Shown here piece after piece: positions 13,501-22,561 of a stretch of 64,000 nt of DNA. The DNA is from Mugil cephalus (lineage: Eukaryota; Chordata; Actinopteri; Mugiliformes; Mugilidae), in assembly GCF_022458985.1 (NCBI RefSeq), contig NC_061777.1:8906668-8970667 (forward strand), given 5' to 3'. Positions within the stretch are counted from its first letter, which is position 1. Each line of letters starts with the position of its first letter. Below the pieces are notes generated by a model. That model was given only the letters and a program-made list of their open reading frames with translations. It ran no database searches and was not told the DNA's origin. Made by a program: the position numbers and the translations under genes.

Positions 13501-15525
13501 CTGACCCAGACGAGGTGAGTTCTGACGTCCCGGCCCCCACGACATCACCTCCCTGTTCCTCTGACCCGGAGGAATGTACTTGTTCTCTCTGACAGATAAG
13601 CACAAAAACGATACAGGCAGGCAGTTCGGTTAAATTTATACAAGGCAATAGTGAGGAAGAGGAAATAACTCTGCACTACATAAGGCTCAGCTAAGTGCTT
13701 CCCATTAGCCAAAATGAGCTTGCTTTCTTTAATTATCAAGAAGTGTTTGTTCTGGGAACAGCTGCTATCTGCTGAGTGAGTTTGCTGCAACTACTTTGTC
13801 TCCCTTTAAGGCTAAAATACGGTTCACAAGTCTGTGACTGAGCTTTTCTAATGCACTCTGCCTGCAAACATTATGCACAGACACACAGAGTCTGGGTGTC
13901 ATCCTTGACAGCGCCCTGTCCTTTAGAACTCGCATCAATAACATAACCCGGTCTGCCCACGTCCACCCAGGACACATCAATCGTCTCCACCCTTCCACCA
14001 TCCTTGTCCACAACCTCGTCGCTTCCCGCCTGGATTACTGCGACTCTCTCCTCTTCGGTCTCCCTCACGAGTCCCTCCATAAACTTAACTGGTCTTCCTA
14101 ACATAAACCTGTCTCTGGAATTCACTGCCACCCAAAATCAGAAACATTGATTCATCTGTTTAAAACTGCTTATTCCATAAGTCGCCACTTCTATTGTTTT
14201 TATCCCTTTATTGTTGTTTCTTTTTAACGTGTACTCTGTGTATATTTGTACGCCGTCATTGAGCGCCTTCAAATAAAACGTATTATTACATACCATGCTT
14301 GCACATAGATACTTCTCCCTGGTAAATGAAGTGCATTCCCCCAGGTTTCTCACCTGCTAAGTGTGTGAGTCTCCCTCTCTCCTCGCACCACAGCAGTGTA
14401 TTTTTCCTCCTCGGTGCGTTCGTCGTTCTCCAAGGCCACGCGGGCTTTGTACGTGGCGCTGGCCTCAATCTCCTCCGCTAGCTGGGCAGCTCGCGCTTCC
14501 CTCTTCAGAAACTCTTCGGAGTTGTCCCGCTCTAAGGGGACCCTGGAAAGCAACAAATGACACAACACATGTTAATGGTCATAAACGTCACAGTGTACTT
14601 CCAGTATGTCTATACCCTGTATTAGGTTTATGGCACGTCGATGAATTTGAAGAGAGAAACACAGGTGGAGGACCTAGAGAGGCTTACGTATATGTGGAGA
14701 GGCTGCTGTCATATGTGGATAAGACTCCATATTTCTCCTCGTTGTACTTGAACATGTCGTTGGGATCCCAACCGTTTGACTGAAAGGAAAAGAGGGCAGC
14801 AGAGAGTTAAGCAACAGCCCTATAAAACAAATTATGAGTGCTTTACATCAGACAACAGCCTCTATGGATAACAAGTCTGTTAGCTGAATACTTGGCTTCA
14901 TGTAAACATAAATAATAATCAAAATAATAGCTGAATCCCAACAAAGCCACCTCGTATAACCACTTCAGTAAGTAGGAAGGAATTTAAAGATTTAGAATGA
15001 ATTAGTTGGTGCAACTTGTTGTTGTAAACGCTTGGGCCGATTTGTTTCTCTCTGGTTGGAATAAATGATTTTCCCATGTGACTATTAATATTCTTTTTAA
15101 TTAATTTAGCCTTGTCAATAAAATTGGGGAAACAGGTTTTCCACTATATGTTTTTTGTGACGCTCCACTACTTTGTCAAAACAGGAATTATCTAAATGTT
15201 GGAGCATGTAAATGCAAATATTTTTTCAGGTAATTTTGTTTAGTGTCTATGTAAACAGTTCAATGTTTGGAGTTGGCTGAATGTGGCATTTCTGATAAGA
15301 ATAATTTGGACAAAATTCGTAAATATAAATGTATACAGTGTGTTGTGTGCCTGTTCTCACCACATCTGTATCCAGAGATTCGAGGCTGTCAGAGTTGTGG
15401 GTCTCTCCTCCATCCCAGGGCTCTAGATCTTTCTCTTTATGCTCACCATTGATCCTCCCAGTCACTGCGGAATCTGTAAAGTTGTCTGAGACATACACAG
15501 AGAATACATATGTATGTAGAGGACA

Positions 15526-15565
<40 letters not shown>

Positions 15566-18500
15566 CACACACACACACACACACGCCAGTAACAGCAGTA
15601 TGTGGTCACAAGGCTGCACTCTCACTGTATATGCAGGATTCACTCATGCCTCGAGAGCTTCTGCCACAAGCTCTCACAGCAAAGATCTATATAGGAGTTT
15701 TGCTGGTACAACAGGCACAGCTGCTCACATCCAGATATGGGTGAGAAAAAAAAAATCCCTTCAAATAGACGGCCTTGGTAGCTAACAAGCGTAAATGGTT
15801 CTGACAGTGACTATTAATACAGCCTTTAAAGAAAGGGATAAATAGTAGGCTCACTCACAATCTTCTTTTTTATTGTAACTTAATTTCAGTGATCACTCTG
15901 TGTCCAAAATATCTGACTTTTCCCCCCCTTTTTCTTATCAGGCATCACCATGGCAACATCTTGAAAAGTAGCATTCACATGTAAAAATAAAACTAAGGGC
16001 TGAAGACAATCAATTCCTTCAGGACATTCACTATATTTAATTAAATGCACAAAATACTTTGGCTCAATAAAATTAATCACAGGCCGGCATGCTCAAAGAC
16101 AACCCCAAATTATATTTGAAAGGAAAACCGATCTCACGTTAGCCCTCTCACATTCTCAGATCTGGCACCAACGGACTTATGCGCAAAAAAGCATCCCAAC
16201 CACCTGAACTCAGCCATGCCGGACATTTAATCCTTAACAGCGGAGAGCAATTTCAAAGATGCTGGATTGGCACCACACGGACAACTGGACTAAAAGGCTC
16301 GGTTTATGTGTCTAGAGGTAGTTGGCATGCTTTCTGCACATATCTATAACAGAAATTGTGCATAACCTAAGCACATCATTTTCCAAACCAAATGTGGGCG
16401 TAGTGAGCGTAAGCAAACATGCATTTAGATCGCAGTCGATTATATGACCTCAAAGCACTTCAGGGCCAAAGCAAATCAAACATCTTGGCATAACTTGATT
16501 TTCAATACAAAGTTCAGAAAACAAATAAGGTGCTGTTGTTTAATATGTATGGGCAAACTGTTGCTTTCAATGGAATTATCATGCAATCGTTTTCCTCCTT
16601 TCTATTTCCTGGTTTGACCCGAACTAAAACGCTGTAACTGAACTGCATATTTGGGGAAAAATAATGCCCTGAAATGCTCTGCTCGGGGTTAAACTGTAAT
16701 AATATTAGTTTAAACCTTACACCAATCAGTCATAACTGAATGACCACTGACTGACTGAATAACACTGATTATCTGGTTATCATGGCACCTGTCAGTGGGT
16801 GGAATACATTAGGCAGCAAGTGAACATTTTGTCCTCAAGGTGTTAGGAGCAGGAAAAATGCACAAGTGGAAGTATCTGACCAACTAACAAGGGGTAAATT
16901 GTGATGGCTAGATGACTGGGGGGGGGGGGGGGTCCTTCTGGTCAGCAGTGGTCTAAAGTGTCATCTAAAGTGGTCCGAGGGAGGCTGTCGTACTGGCGAC
17001 AGGATCATAGGTTAATTAGTTCAAAACCCTGATGCTGGTACTAAAAAGGTGTCAGAACACATAATGCTTTGAAGGTTGTTGTGTATGCGGGTTTAGCCAC
17101 AAACCAGTCAGGGCGGCCACGATGAAGCCTGTCCACTTCCGGGAGCATGTGGTCATCAGAACTGGACCACGGGAGTGGCCTGGTCTATTGAATCACATTT
17201 TATTTAACATCCCGTTGATGGCCAGGTGCGTACGTAGCTTAGCTTAACACAAAGCAAGTTGACAGAGGGAGTGTGATGCTCGAGAGTATTGTTCTAATGG
17301 AAAGCTTTTACGAGCTTCCACAATGGTTCAGGAATGGTTGGAGGAACACAAGTTCAAGGTGTTGAACTGGCCTCTAAATTCTCGGAGATCTCAAATGAAA
17401 AATTTGAAGATTTGCTGGACAAACAGGTCCATGGAGGCCCCCTGCTGTAATTTGCAGGACATAAATGGATCTGCTGCAAACGTCTCGGTGCGAGATACCA
17501 AAGGACACCTTCAGAGAGCTAGTGGAGTCCTTCCCTCGACGGGCTAGGGCCTGCACAATGTTAGGGGCGTGGTCATATTGCTGTGGCTGATTGGTGTATG
17601 TATCGTTTTAAGATTACAGTAAAAAAAAAAAAAAGAAAAATAAGAATTAGCATTAGTTTAAAACTAATATTGGCATTAGTTAACATTACGTTTCACACTA
17701 TCTGCAGTATATGTCTCACACATCCCAAGCCTCCTCATGAGTAAACCTAAACCTATAATTTTCACTAACTTTTGAGCTAATGGCTTAACTAAACAGTGTG
17801 CAACAGCCACATGGCAACCCTTCCACCGAAAGCAACATCCAGTCTAAAAATAACGAAAGGATCTGGTGAAAAGATGAAGCAAGACTGAGCTGCTCTTACT
17901 TTAGACTGATCCTCAAATTGGAATAAAATAGCAGTAATGACCTACTATCAATCATGCCCAGACCTTCACAAACACTGTGAGTTTAATTACATATTTCATT
18001 ATGCTTATGAAAGTGTGTAAGTGCATAACAGAGATGTGCAAGACGGGAAAACAGCCATATATTACCTGTGTCAGAGGAGACTAGACCATTGGAAAGGAAA
18101 GACACACACACAGATGACAGAGAGTCAGAAGATGGACTGACAGGCAGATTTACTGACTGGCAACCAACTCTACCCAACATTTTTTTTTTTTTTTTTTTTT
18201 ACAACAGATTTAGTTAAGGCAGGTCAAGCAAACTCAACAGATCCTTCAGTACGTTGGTGACTCGGTGGCTCACTTACCGAATCATGTGGCAAAACCTTCT
18301 CACTTTTTTTTTTACCTGATTAAATTCAGACAATAAACCTCCCCCCACACAGGCCATTACCGTTCAAAGGAGAATTCTATGAGTCAAGATCAATTAAATG
18401 AAGCAGACTCATTCACTCTATGAGAGTGTCCTTGCTGTGCTTGAGCAACCTTCGGACCAATCAATAGATCAAATTAGTTTTCAATGACTAGCCACTCAGA

Positions 18501-21500
18501 GCAGACACATGAGATTTAACTCATGGCGACGCTTTTGTGTCATCAAGGTAAAGAATACAGACTGAAAAGGTTCAGTACAAAATGTGTGTATGCAGAGATG
18601 GAGCCTTCACTCTGTCATGTGTTTATTTTCTGTGTGTGCAATTAACACTAATACTGACAAGCACCTACATTGCACATGGTTCTTGAGTTTTCACCATGTG
18701 AACGATCAGGTATATATATATATAGAAATTATATTTGCCAACACAAATGCCTCCAGTACCTTTCCTGGCAAAATTCAGGTCCACATCTTTGAAGGTCACC
18801 ACTACGACATCGGAGGCCTTGAAAATGATGGTCTCCACGATATCTTCTTTCCTGGGGCCTATGCTCGGCTCTGGGCTCTTTCGGTGGGCTGCATCCAACA
18901 CCAGGTCACACTGAGGGAGAAAGTAACGTTGAAAGGGATTAAAAGGAAAATAGCAAAGCAGAAGTATTAAACACCCATGGGCACAAAGGCCCCTCTGAGC
19001 CCCTACTGAGCCCTTGCAAATCAAAATCAATAGTACAATTAATTCGCAAAATCTGGAAATTTCAGACAGAATTGTTAAGCTAAAATATTATAAATTCTGT
19101 TTTTTCCTGGAGTTATATTCTGTTATAGCCTTTAGAAATAGCGTCACCTCAGCATCTAGAAAACTATGTTATACTGTTTTTATTAATTACTTTTATTTTT
19201 GCATATAACAGATTAATAAAATAACTGAAAGATCACTGAATGATAAAAAATAATAATGAGATCAGCCAGAGGAATGAGGCACTAATCAGTTGAACCTGTT
19301 GGATTTTACAACTTGTAATCTAGAATTAACCTGAGGAGGTTCTTTAGCTGACCTCAGTTAATTGAGCTCTGCTCATTTACTGGCACCCACAAGGGACGGG
19401 AGGACTTACTGAACAGCAGCAGGAGCTGCATGGACCTCGGACTTCACCCAAAACAAGAAGTTATACTACAACTAGTATATTACAATAGAGAAAAGCTACA
19501 TCACAACTCCTACAATCAAATATGGCAGTGTTGACTGACAGACTGTGAACAGAAGGGTGGGGAATGCAACAACATCTGAATATTTCAGCATGTCTGGCTG
19601 TTCACAGCCTGTGTTAATAAAAGCCAAATGTGATGCTTTCTTCTGCTCTCAAAAAAAAGTTTTATTTGCATGTGCAGACACACCCAATTAAATTTCTATT
19701 GGTATCTTTTCAGGCCGATTCATATTTCAGTCATGTAAACTTACCAATCATGTTGGGGGAGATATAAAATACGAAATGTGACACATATTTTATTCATTTC
19801 TCTTCAAGAATTGTGGTTAAAACTAAGCTCTGTTAAATGAACTGGAAAGACAGAAGCCTCCTCATTGCTGAGGTTAAGCCGTTATTTTCTTCCCCACATA
19901 AGAAAGACTTGGGAATACTTCAACCTAAACGGGAAGATGAAGGGCCACATGCCTTTCTGCCATAAAAGGAGAGACAAAAAGGCAGATCTTTGTCTAATCC
20001 ACCTCAGGGGTGACACTGCTATTGAGTTCAGGCAGAACATTATCGCAGATAAGCTTAATCATTTGTACAGCTACGGGAAAAGTAACAGATTTAATTCCAA
20101 ATTAGCACCTACAAAGAACATCACACTACATATGAGCCTTACCTCTGGACCGTATGTCTTAAATACTCCTTCGTAGACGGCTCCATTCTTCACTTTCAGC
20201 TCACACTTGGTCCCCTAGAAATAAGTAGGCCCGAAGTTATTCACTGTATGCAACACTCACTCGTTCCGTAAAGTGCCGGTGCCAATTTACACATTCAAAG
20301 ACACAAGTTCAGAAACCCATCTGTTGTGAAGTAGACACACGATTGATCAATCTCTGCTTTGTTTATGCAACCAGCTGTCTCCACAAACTGGCTTTGTTTA
20401 TCCGTGTGTGGACATTCCGAGGAAACAGCATGTGGCGTAAGAAAGACTGCAGTAAATACTGCTGTTACTAATTTATTTACAGTAAGCATAATTCTCTTGG
20501 ATGTCACATTTAAGGAACTTTGTAGCTACGCTCACTTCTCTCTGCCGCTCGCTGTTGTCATTACACACAAGACAAAATTCAGAAGAACACACGCTACACA
20601 TCTACGCAGACACACAAACAGTAAACGTACCACCACTGAAGTCAAGACATGGACCATCCTCATATTTGCATATACACCATTGAAAATGACCTAAAGAAAA
20701 GACACAATTAACTACTGATTTTTCATCCATTTGCAAACAAAGATTAAGCCAAATATGGTGTCACAATCTTGTGACACCTACTGGACATTTGCGCAATATA
20801 TAATAGTAACACATATCTGACCATTAAATGTAAACCTTATCTGAAGTCAAATTGCATGCTTTAAAAAATGTGACATTGTATTCAAATGACTGTACTGAAT
20901 CACTTATCATTAATCCATTGTGAATGTTTTCTCAATGCTAAATACTACTGCTAGTTCACATTAGTATGAGAGCTAACAGGTTACTTACTGCTGCAGGAGC
21001 TTTACCGCTGTGTCTTCCCCTGAAAGAAAAAAAAAAAGCACTATTAAACTCCCCATCTCATTAACATTAAACATCTGTCCTAGCATACTGAAACAACTCC
21101 CACCACCGCCAAAAAATTAACATCAGTGCAAACTCACTCAACCTAAACCAAAATGCCTCGCAGACACACATGCATTAGTTGAACATTTGAATGAAAAGGA
21201 AGACTCTAAAATCTCCAGCAGATCCAAAACATTTTGCTCGCTGGAATTAATGTTCAAGTGGCTGCCAGCCAAACAGTCGGTATCCTACATTTCTTTTCCA
21301 AGCATGTCCTAAAATGCTCCTTGTTCAGCGTGGCACAGGGCCAGCCATTCACACTTCATTCAGTGCAATGGACACTTATCCCTGCATCGTGTCAGTTGTA
21401 GTACATTAGTAATAGGCTCTTTGAAACACGCTTGATTCACAGTCCTCCCAACATGTCATTTTTTTTTTTTTTTATAGCTCAAACAGGCTGGTTCTAAACG

Positions 21501-22561
21501 CATGACAGATCCAGCGTTATTTCACAGCATCTTCGCTCGGCCTTCATGGATGAAACCTACGCAATGAATGGGGCGTACTGTCCTAGTGACCGGTGAATAA
21601 AAGGCTGACTACAAAAAAAAAAAAAAAAGCACAATATGCATGCGGTTCCCGCACTGACAGCGTGTGTTCGCTTTATCTTAGGACGACATGTACGGAGAAA
21701 GTCATACTTCAAGGACACTATTTCTCACGAGATGCAACGTCAAGGTTGAAAGCCCGTAGGTCTCTGATTCCCCCCTTCTCGTCCTCAACCCGCCCCTCTC
21801 TCTCCTTCGTGCGCCCACACGCTTTATATCAATTTCTTGGCAATCCCGTTGCAGCAATGTTGCGGTAGCGTACCGAGCAACATGTAAAAGGAAAACAAAC
21901 GCAGTCATTTTCATCGCACTCTCTGACTGAGTCGCTAAGGCTGGGTCCCGTTAGCCGGCCATTACAACAGCGAGTGCACTGAATTACAAGCATGGGGCTG
22001 TCAAAGGCTAATTAACGCTAGCCAAATTGACTCCAAGCTGATAGTAAACTGATATCTGCAACTTGGCGAGCAGCGTCACTGGCACGCACATGTGGGGAAA
22101 GATATGTGTCCAAAAAAAACACGTCTAATTGCATAACCAGACGCCAGGTGATCTGTTTTATTTAACGTGCAAAAAAAAGGAGGTAATGCTCCGTCGAAGT
22201 TGCAACATTATTGGACCAAGCTGACAGGCCTCGCTAGCTAAACTGCATAACGTTACACCGAGTGACCAGCACGTCGTAAGGCCCATACAGCGTCCACAAA
22301 CACGCACTGGTTTTGGACCACTTAACGGGAATGTCATCTCTCACAAATGCTACTACTGGACGTGACAGTGTCCAAGTACCGAAAACTGCAAACATCGCCC
22401 CTCGCCGCTGTGTTTTTACTTCGCTTGGGTTGACGTTTTAATTGCACAGACCTGCCCAGATTCGGTCTTCCCCCTCCGCTTCCTCCGGCACCGGAGGCGG
22501 CGGCACCAGTCGTGCTGCCCCCGCCGGGCTTGCTGCGATTTCCACCGGCCTTCATTGACAT
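1088..22561 (-). CDS. atxn2: Ataxin-2, 24 coding exons, 1122 aa, complete
   Basis: Ataxin-2 is a cytoplasmic RNA-binding protein of stress granules and polysomes that binds poly(A)-binding protein. Exons in transcript order: 22452-22561, 20989-21019, 20631-20690, 20143-20214, 18760-18910, 15361-15485, 14688-14779, 14354-14542, 13416-13588, 12317-12565, 10595-10780, 10244-10423, 9727-9834, 9537-9607, 9076-9440, 8694-8757, 8423-8569, 7139-7205, 6265-6458, 4640-4766, 4192-4380, 3869-4080, 2423-2600, 1088-1116. They total 3369 nt with matching phases throughout. Seen: Lsm domain (about residues 48-100), LsmAD with NGWDPNDMFKYNEEKYGV (about 143-260), Pro/Ser-rich low-complexity middle, PAM2 motif (about 726-738), and C-terminus VQPHHQQQL. 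The start (ACCATG, in-frame TAA upstream) matches the internal human start MSLKP, but no polyQ follows. Intron 9 has a GC donor. Identity is firm from end-to-end agreement with the vertebrate protein; exon edges are inferred from splice consensus and phase. Confidence 0.97.
1555..2025. mobile_element. Dispersed nonautonomous DNA element (MITE-like)
   Basis: The left edge carries GATCAACCGATAT and the right edge CCCGATATATCGG, imperfectly inverted ends built on CCGATAT motifs, around an AT-rich non-coding core. I recognise the CCGATAT-ended type as common in fish introns but cannot assign a superfamily; hAT-like is possible. It sits in the last intron of atxn2. Confidence 0.45.
3335..3546 (-). 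mobile_element. Tc1/mariner-like transposon fragment
   Basis: The minus-strand translation retains a Tc1-type transposase stretch, FFWETFGSGVRVNVALTRTT followed by LTWPTNTPDLKLI. This matches the region before the last catalytic acidic residue, but the two pieces are joined by a deletion. The same junction occurs in the copies at 33331 and 51561, so this is a 5-prime-truncated, internally deleted copy. It lies in the atxn2 intron between the coding exons at 3869-4080 and 2423-2600. Confidence 0.75.
4434..4556 (+). repeat. Fragment of dispersed hAT-like repeat, copy 1
   Basis: It shares the block GGTCACAAAATCTTTGGTTG and the following TTTTCCCCCACAA segment with the longer copies at 53432-53765 (same strand) and 45592-46035 (opposite strand). 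It is interrupted by a TA run at 4473-4496. It lies in an atxn2 intron only about 55 bp upstream, in transcript sense, of the exon at 4192-4380. Confidence 0.6.
4473..4496. repeat. TA dinucleotide run
   Basis: About 12 TA units embedded in the hAT-like fragment in an atxn2 intron. Confidence 0.9.
4767..6264 (-). other. atxn2: atxn2 intron 19, no feature recognised
   Basis: About 1.5 kb between the coding exons at 6265-6458 and 4640-4766. I found no convincing conserved exon. The human protein has an alternative segment downstream in this part of the gene, and I saw no equivalent coding stretch here. Confidence 0.5.
8694..8757 (-). other. atxn2: atxn2 exon 16 encoding the PAM2 motif
   Basis: This 64-nt exon encodes QVRKSTLNPNANEFKPRFNS. 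The LNPNA-x-EFKP core is the PAM2 peptide that binds the MLLE domain of cytoplasmic poly(A)-binding protein; the key Leu, Pro and Phe are all present (residues about 728-737). Frame is fixed by a TAC/CAG acceptor and a GTCAGT donor. Confidence 0.9.
10085..10175 (+). mobile_element. LINE 3-prime tail fragment
   Basis: The segment ending AATTTCCCTTCGGGGATGAA then TAAAGTAATCTATCCATCTA is the characteristic 3-prime terminus of a teleost non-LTR retrotransposon (sequence like aatttccc...gggatcaataaagt with short terminal repeats). Similar tails occur near 48060 and 52860. No reverse-transcriptase coding remains. Confidence 0.55.
10781..12316 (-). other. atxn2: atxn2 intron 10, no clear feature
   Basis: A 1.5-kb intron between exons 12317-12565 and 10595-10780. 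It is AT-rich and unique-looking, with a TTCACACCTAGTTTGTTGTTC block at about 10942 that resembles DNA-transposon ends, although I could not find the second end. Confidence 0.35.
13411..13415 (-). other. atxn2: Noncanonical GC splice donor of atxn2 intron 9
   Basis: Exon 13416-13588 ends AACGGAG followed by gcaagt. Phase joins it to the next exon to encode VVNGGSSHWP, matching the vertebrate protein, and no GT donor fits. The flanking bases follow the AG|GCAAGT consensus of U2-type GC-AG introns. Confidence 0.85.
13416..15485 (-). other. atxn2: atxn2 exons for LsmAD domain and adjacent region
   Basis: Exons 15361-15485, 14688-14779, 14354-14542 and 13416-13588 encode the LsmAD module (NFTDSAVTGRINGEHKEKDL, SNGWDPNDMFKYNEEKYGV, VPLERDNSEEFLKREA, AEEIEASATYKARVALEN) and the conserved ENKYIPPGQRNREV segment that follows. 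LsmAD carries clathrin-type trafficking and ER-exit motifs in ataxin-2 family members. The alignment to the family is gapless in these blocks. Confidence 0.9.
13885..14291 (+). mobile_element. L2/CR1-type LINE fragment (3-prime end)
   Basis: The plus-strand translation reads LGVILDSALSFRTRINNIT and later ASRLDYCDSLLFGLP, the hallmark C-terminal reverse-transcriptase stretch of L2/CR1 LINEs. It ends with a GAGCGCCTTCAAATAAAACG tail and short TAT repeats. It is 5-prime truncated and degenerate, inserted antisense in the atxn2 intron between the coding exons at 14354-14542 and 13416-13588. Confidence 0.85.
15523..15585. repeat. CA dinucleotide microsatellite
   Basis: About 28 CA units with two CG interruptions. 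It begins about 37 bp from the acceptor of atxn2 exon 6 (15361-15485), so on the transcribed strand a long GT run sits just upstream of the polypyrimidine tract. Confidence 0.95.
16718..17598 (+). mobile_element. Nearly full-length degenerate Tc1-like transposon
   Basis: Ends are inverted: ACACCAATCAGTCATAACTG at the left and GTGGCTGATTGGTGTA at the right, each flanked by the TA target dinucleotide. Inside, the decayed plus-strand transposase is recognisable (MVQEWLEEHKFKVLNWPLNS, then DINGSAANVSVRDTKGHLQR). A poly-G run (16918-16932), frameshifts and stops make it dead. At about 880 bp it is roughly half a complete Tc1-like element, so the 5-prime coding half is largely deleted. Located in atxn2 intron 5. 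Confidence 0.85.
18911..20142 (-). other. atxn2: atxn2 intron 4, no feature recognised
   Basis: 1.2 kb of AT-rich intronic sequence between the exons at 20143-20214 and 18760-18910. Poly-purine and TA runs only; no coding signal that I trust. Confidence 0.5.
20143..21019 (-). other. atxn2: atxn2 exons 2-4 encoding the Lsm domain
   Basis: Exons 20989-21019 (GRHSGKAPAA), 20631-20690 (VIFNGVYANMRMVHVLTSVV) and 20143-20214 (GTKCELKVKNGAVYEGVFKT) form the Lsm/Sm-like fold implicated in RNA binding. Residues about 38-91. The YANMRMVH and NGxxYEGVFKTY blocks are diagnostic of ataxin-2. Confidence 0.92.
21020..22451 (-). other. atxn2: atxn2 intron 1
   Basis: 1.4 kb first intron. It has moderate GC with scattered CpG in the half closest to exon 1 (21850-22450), suggesting the promoter-associated CpG-rich zone extends into the intron. 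No exon recognised. Confidence 0.6.

Noticed and set aside
15247-15609. Cys/Val-rich open frame
   Set aside because: It is the translation of the CA microsatellite plus atxn2 exon 6; the real frame is accounted for by atxn2.
18665-19030. 121-codon minus-strand open frame as a separate gene
   Set aside because: It is atxn2 exon 5 with intron read-through on both sides.
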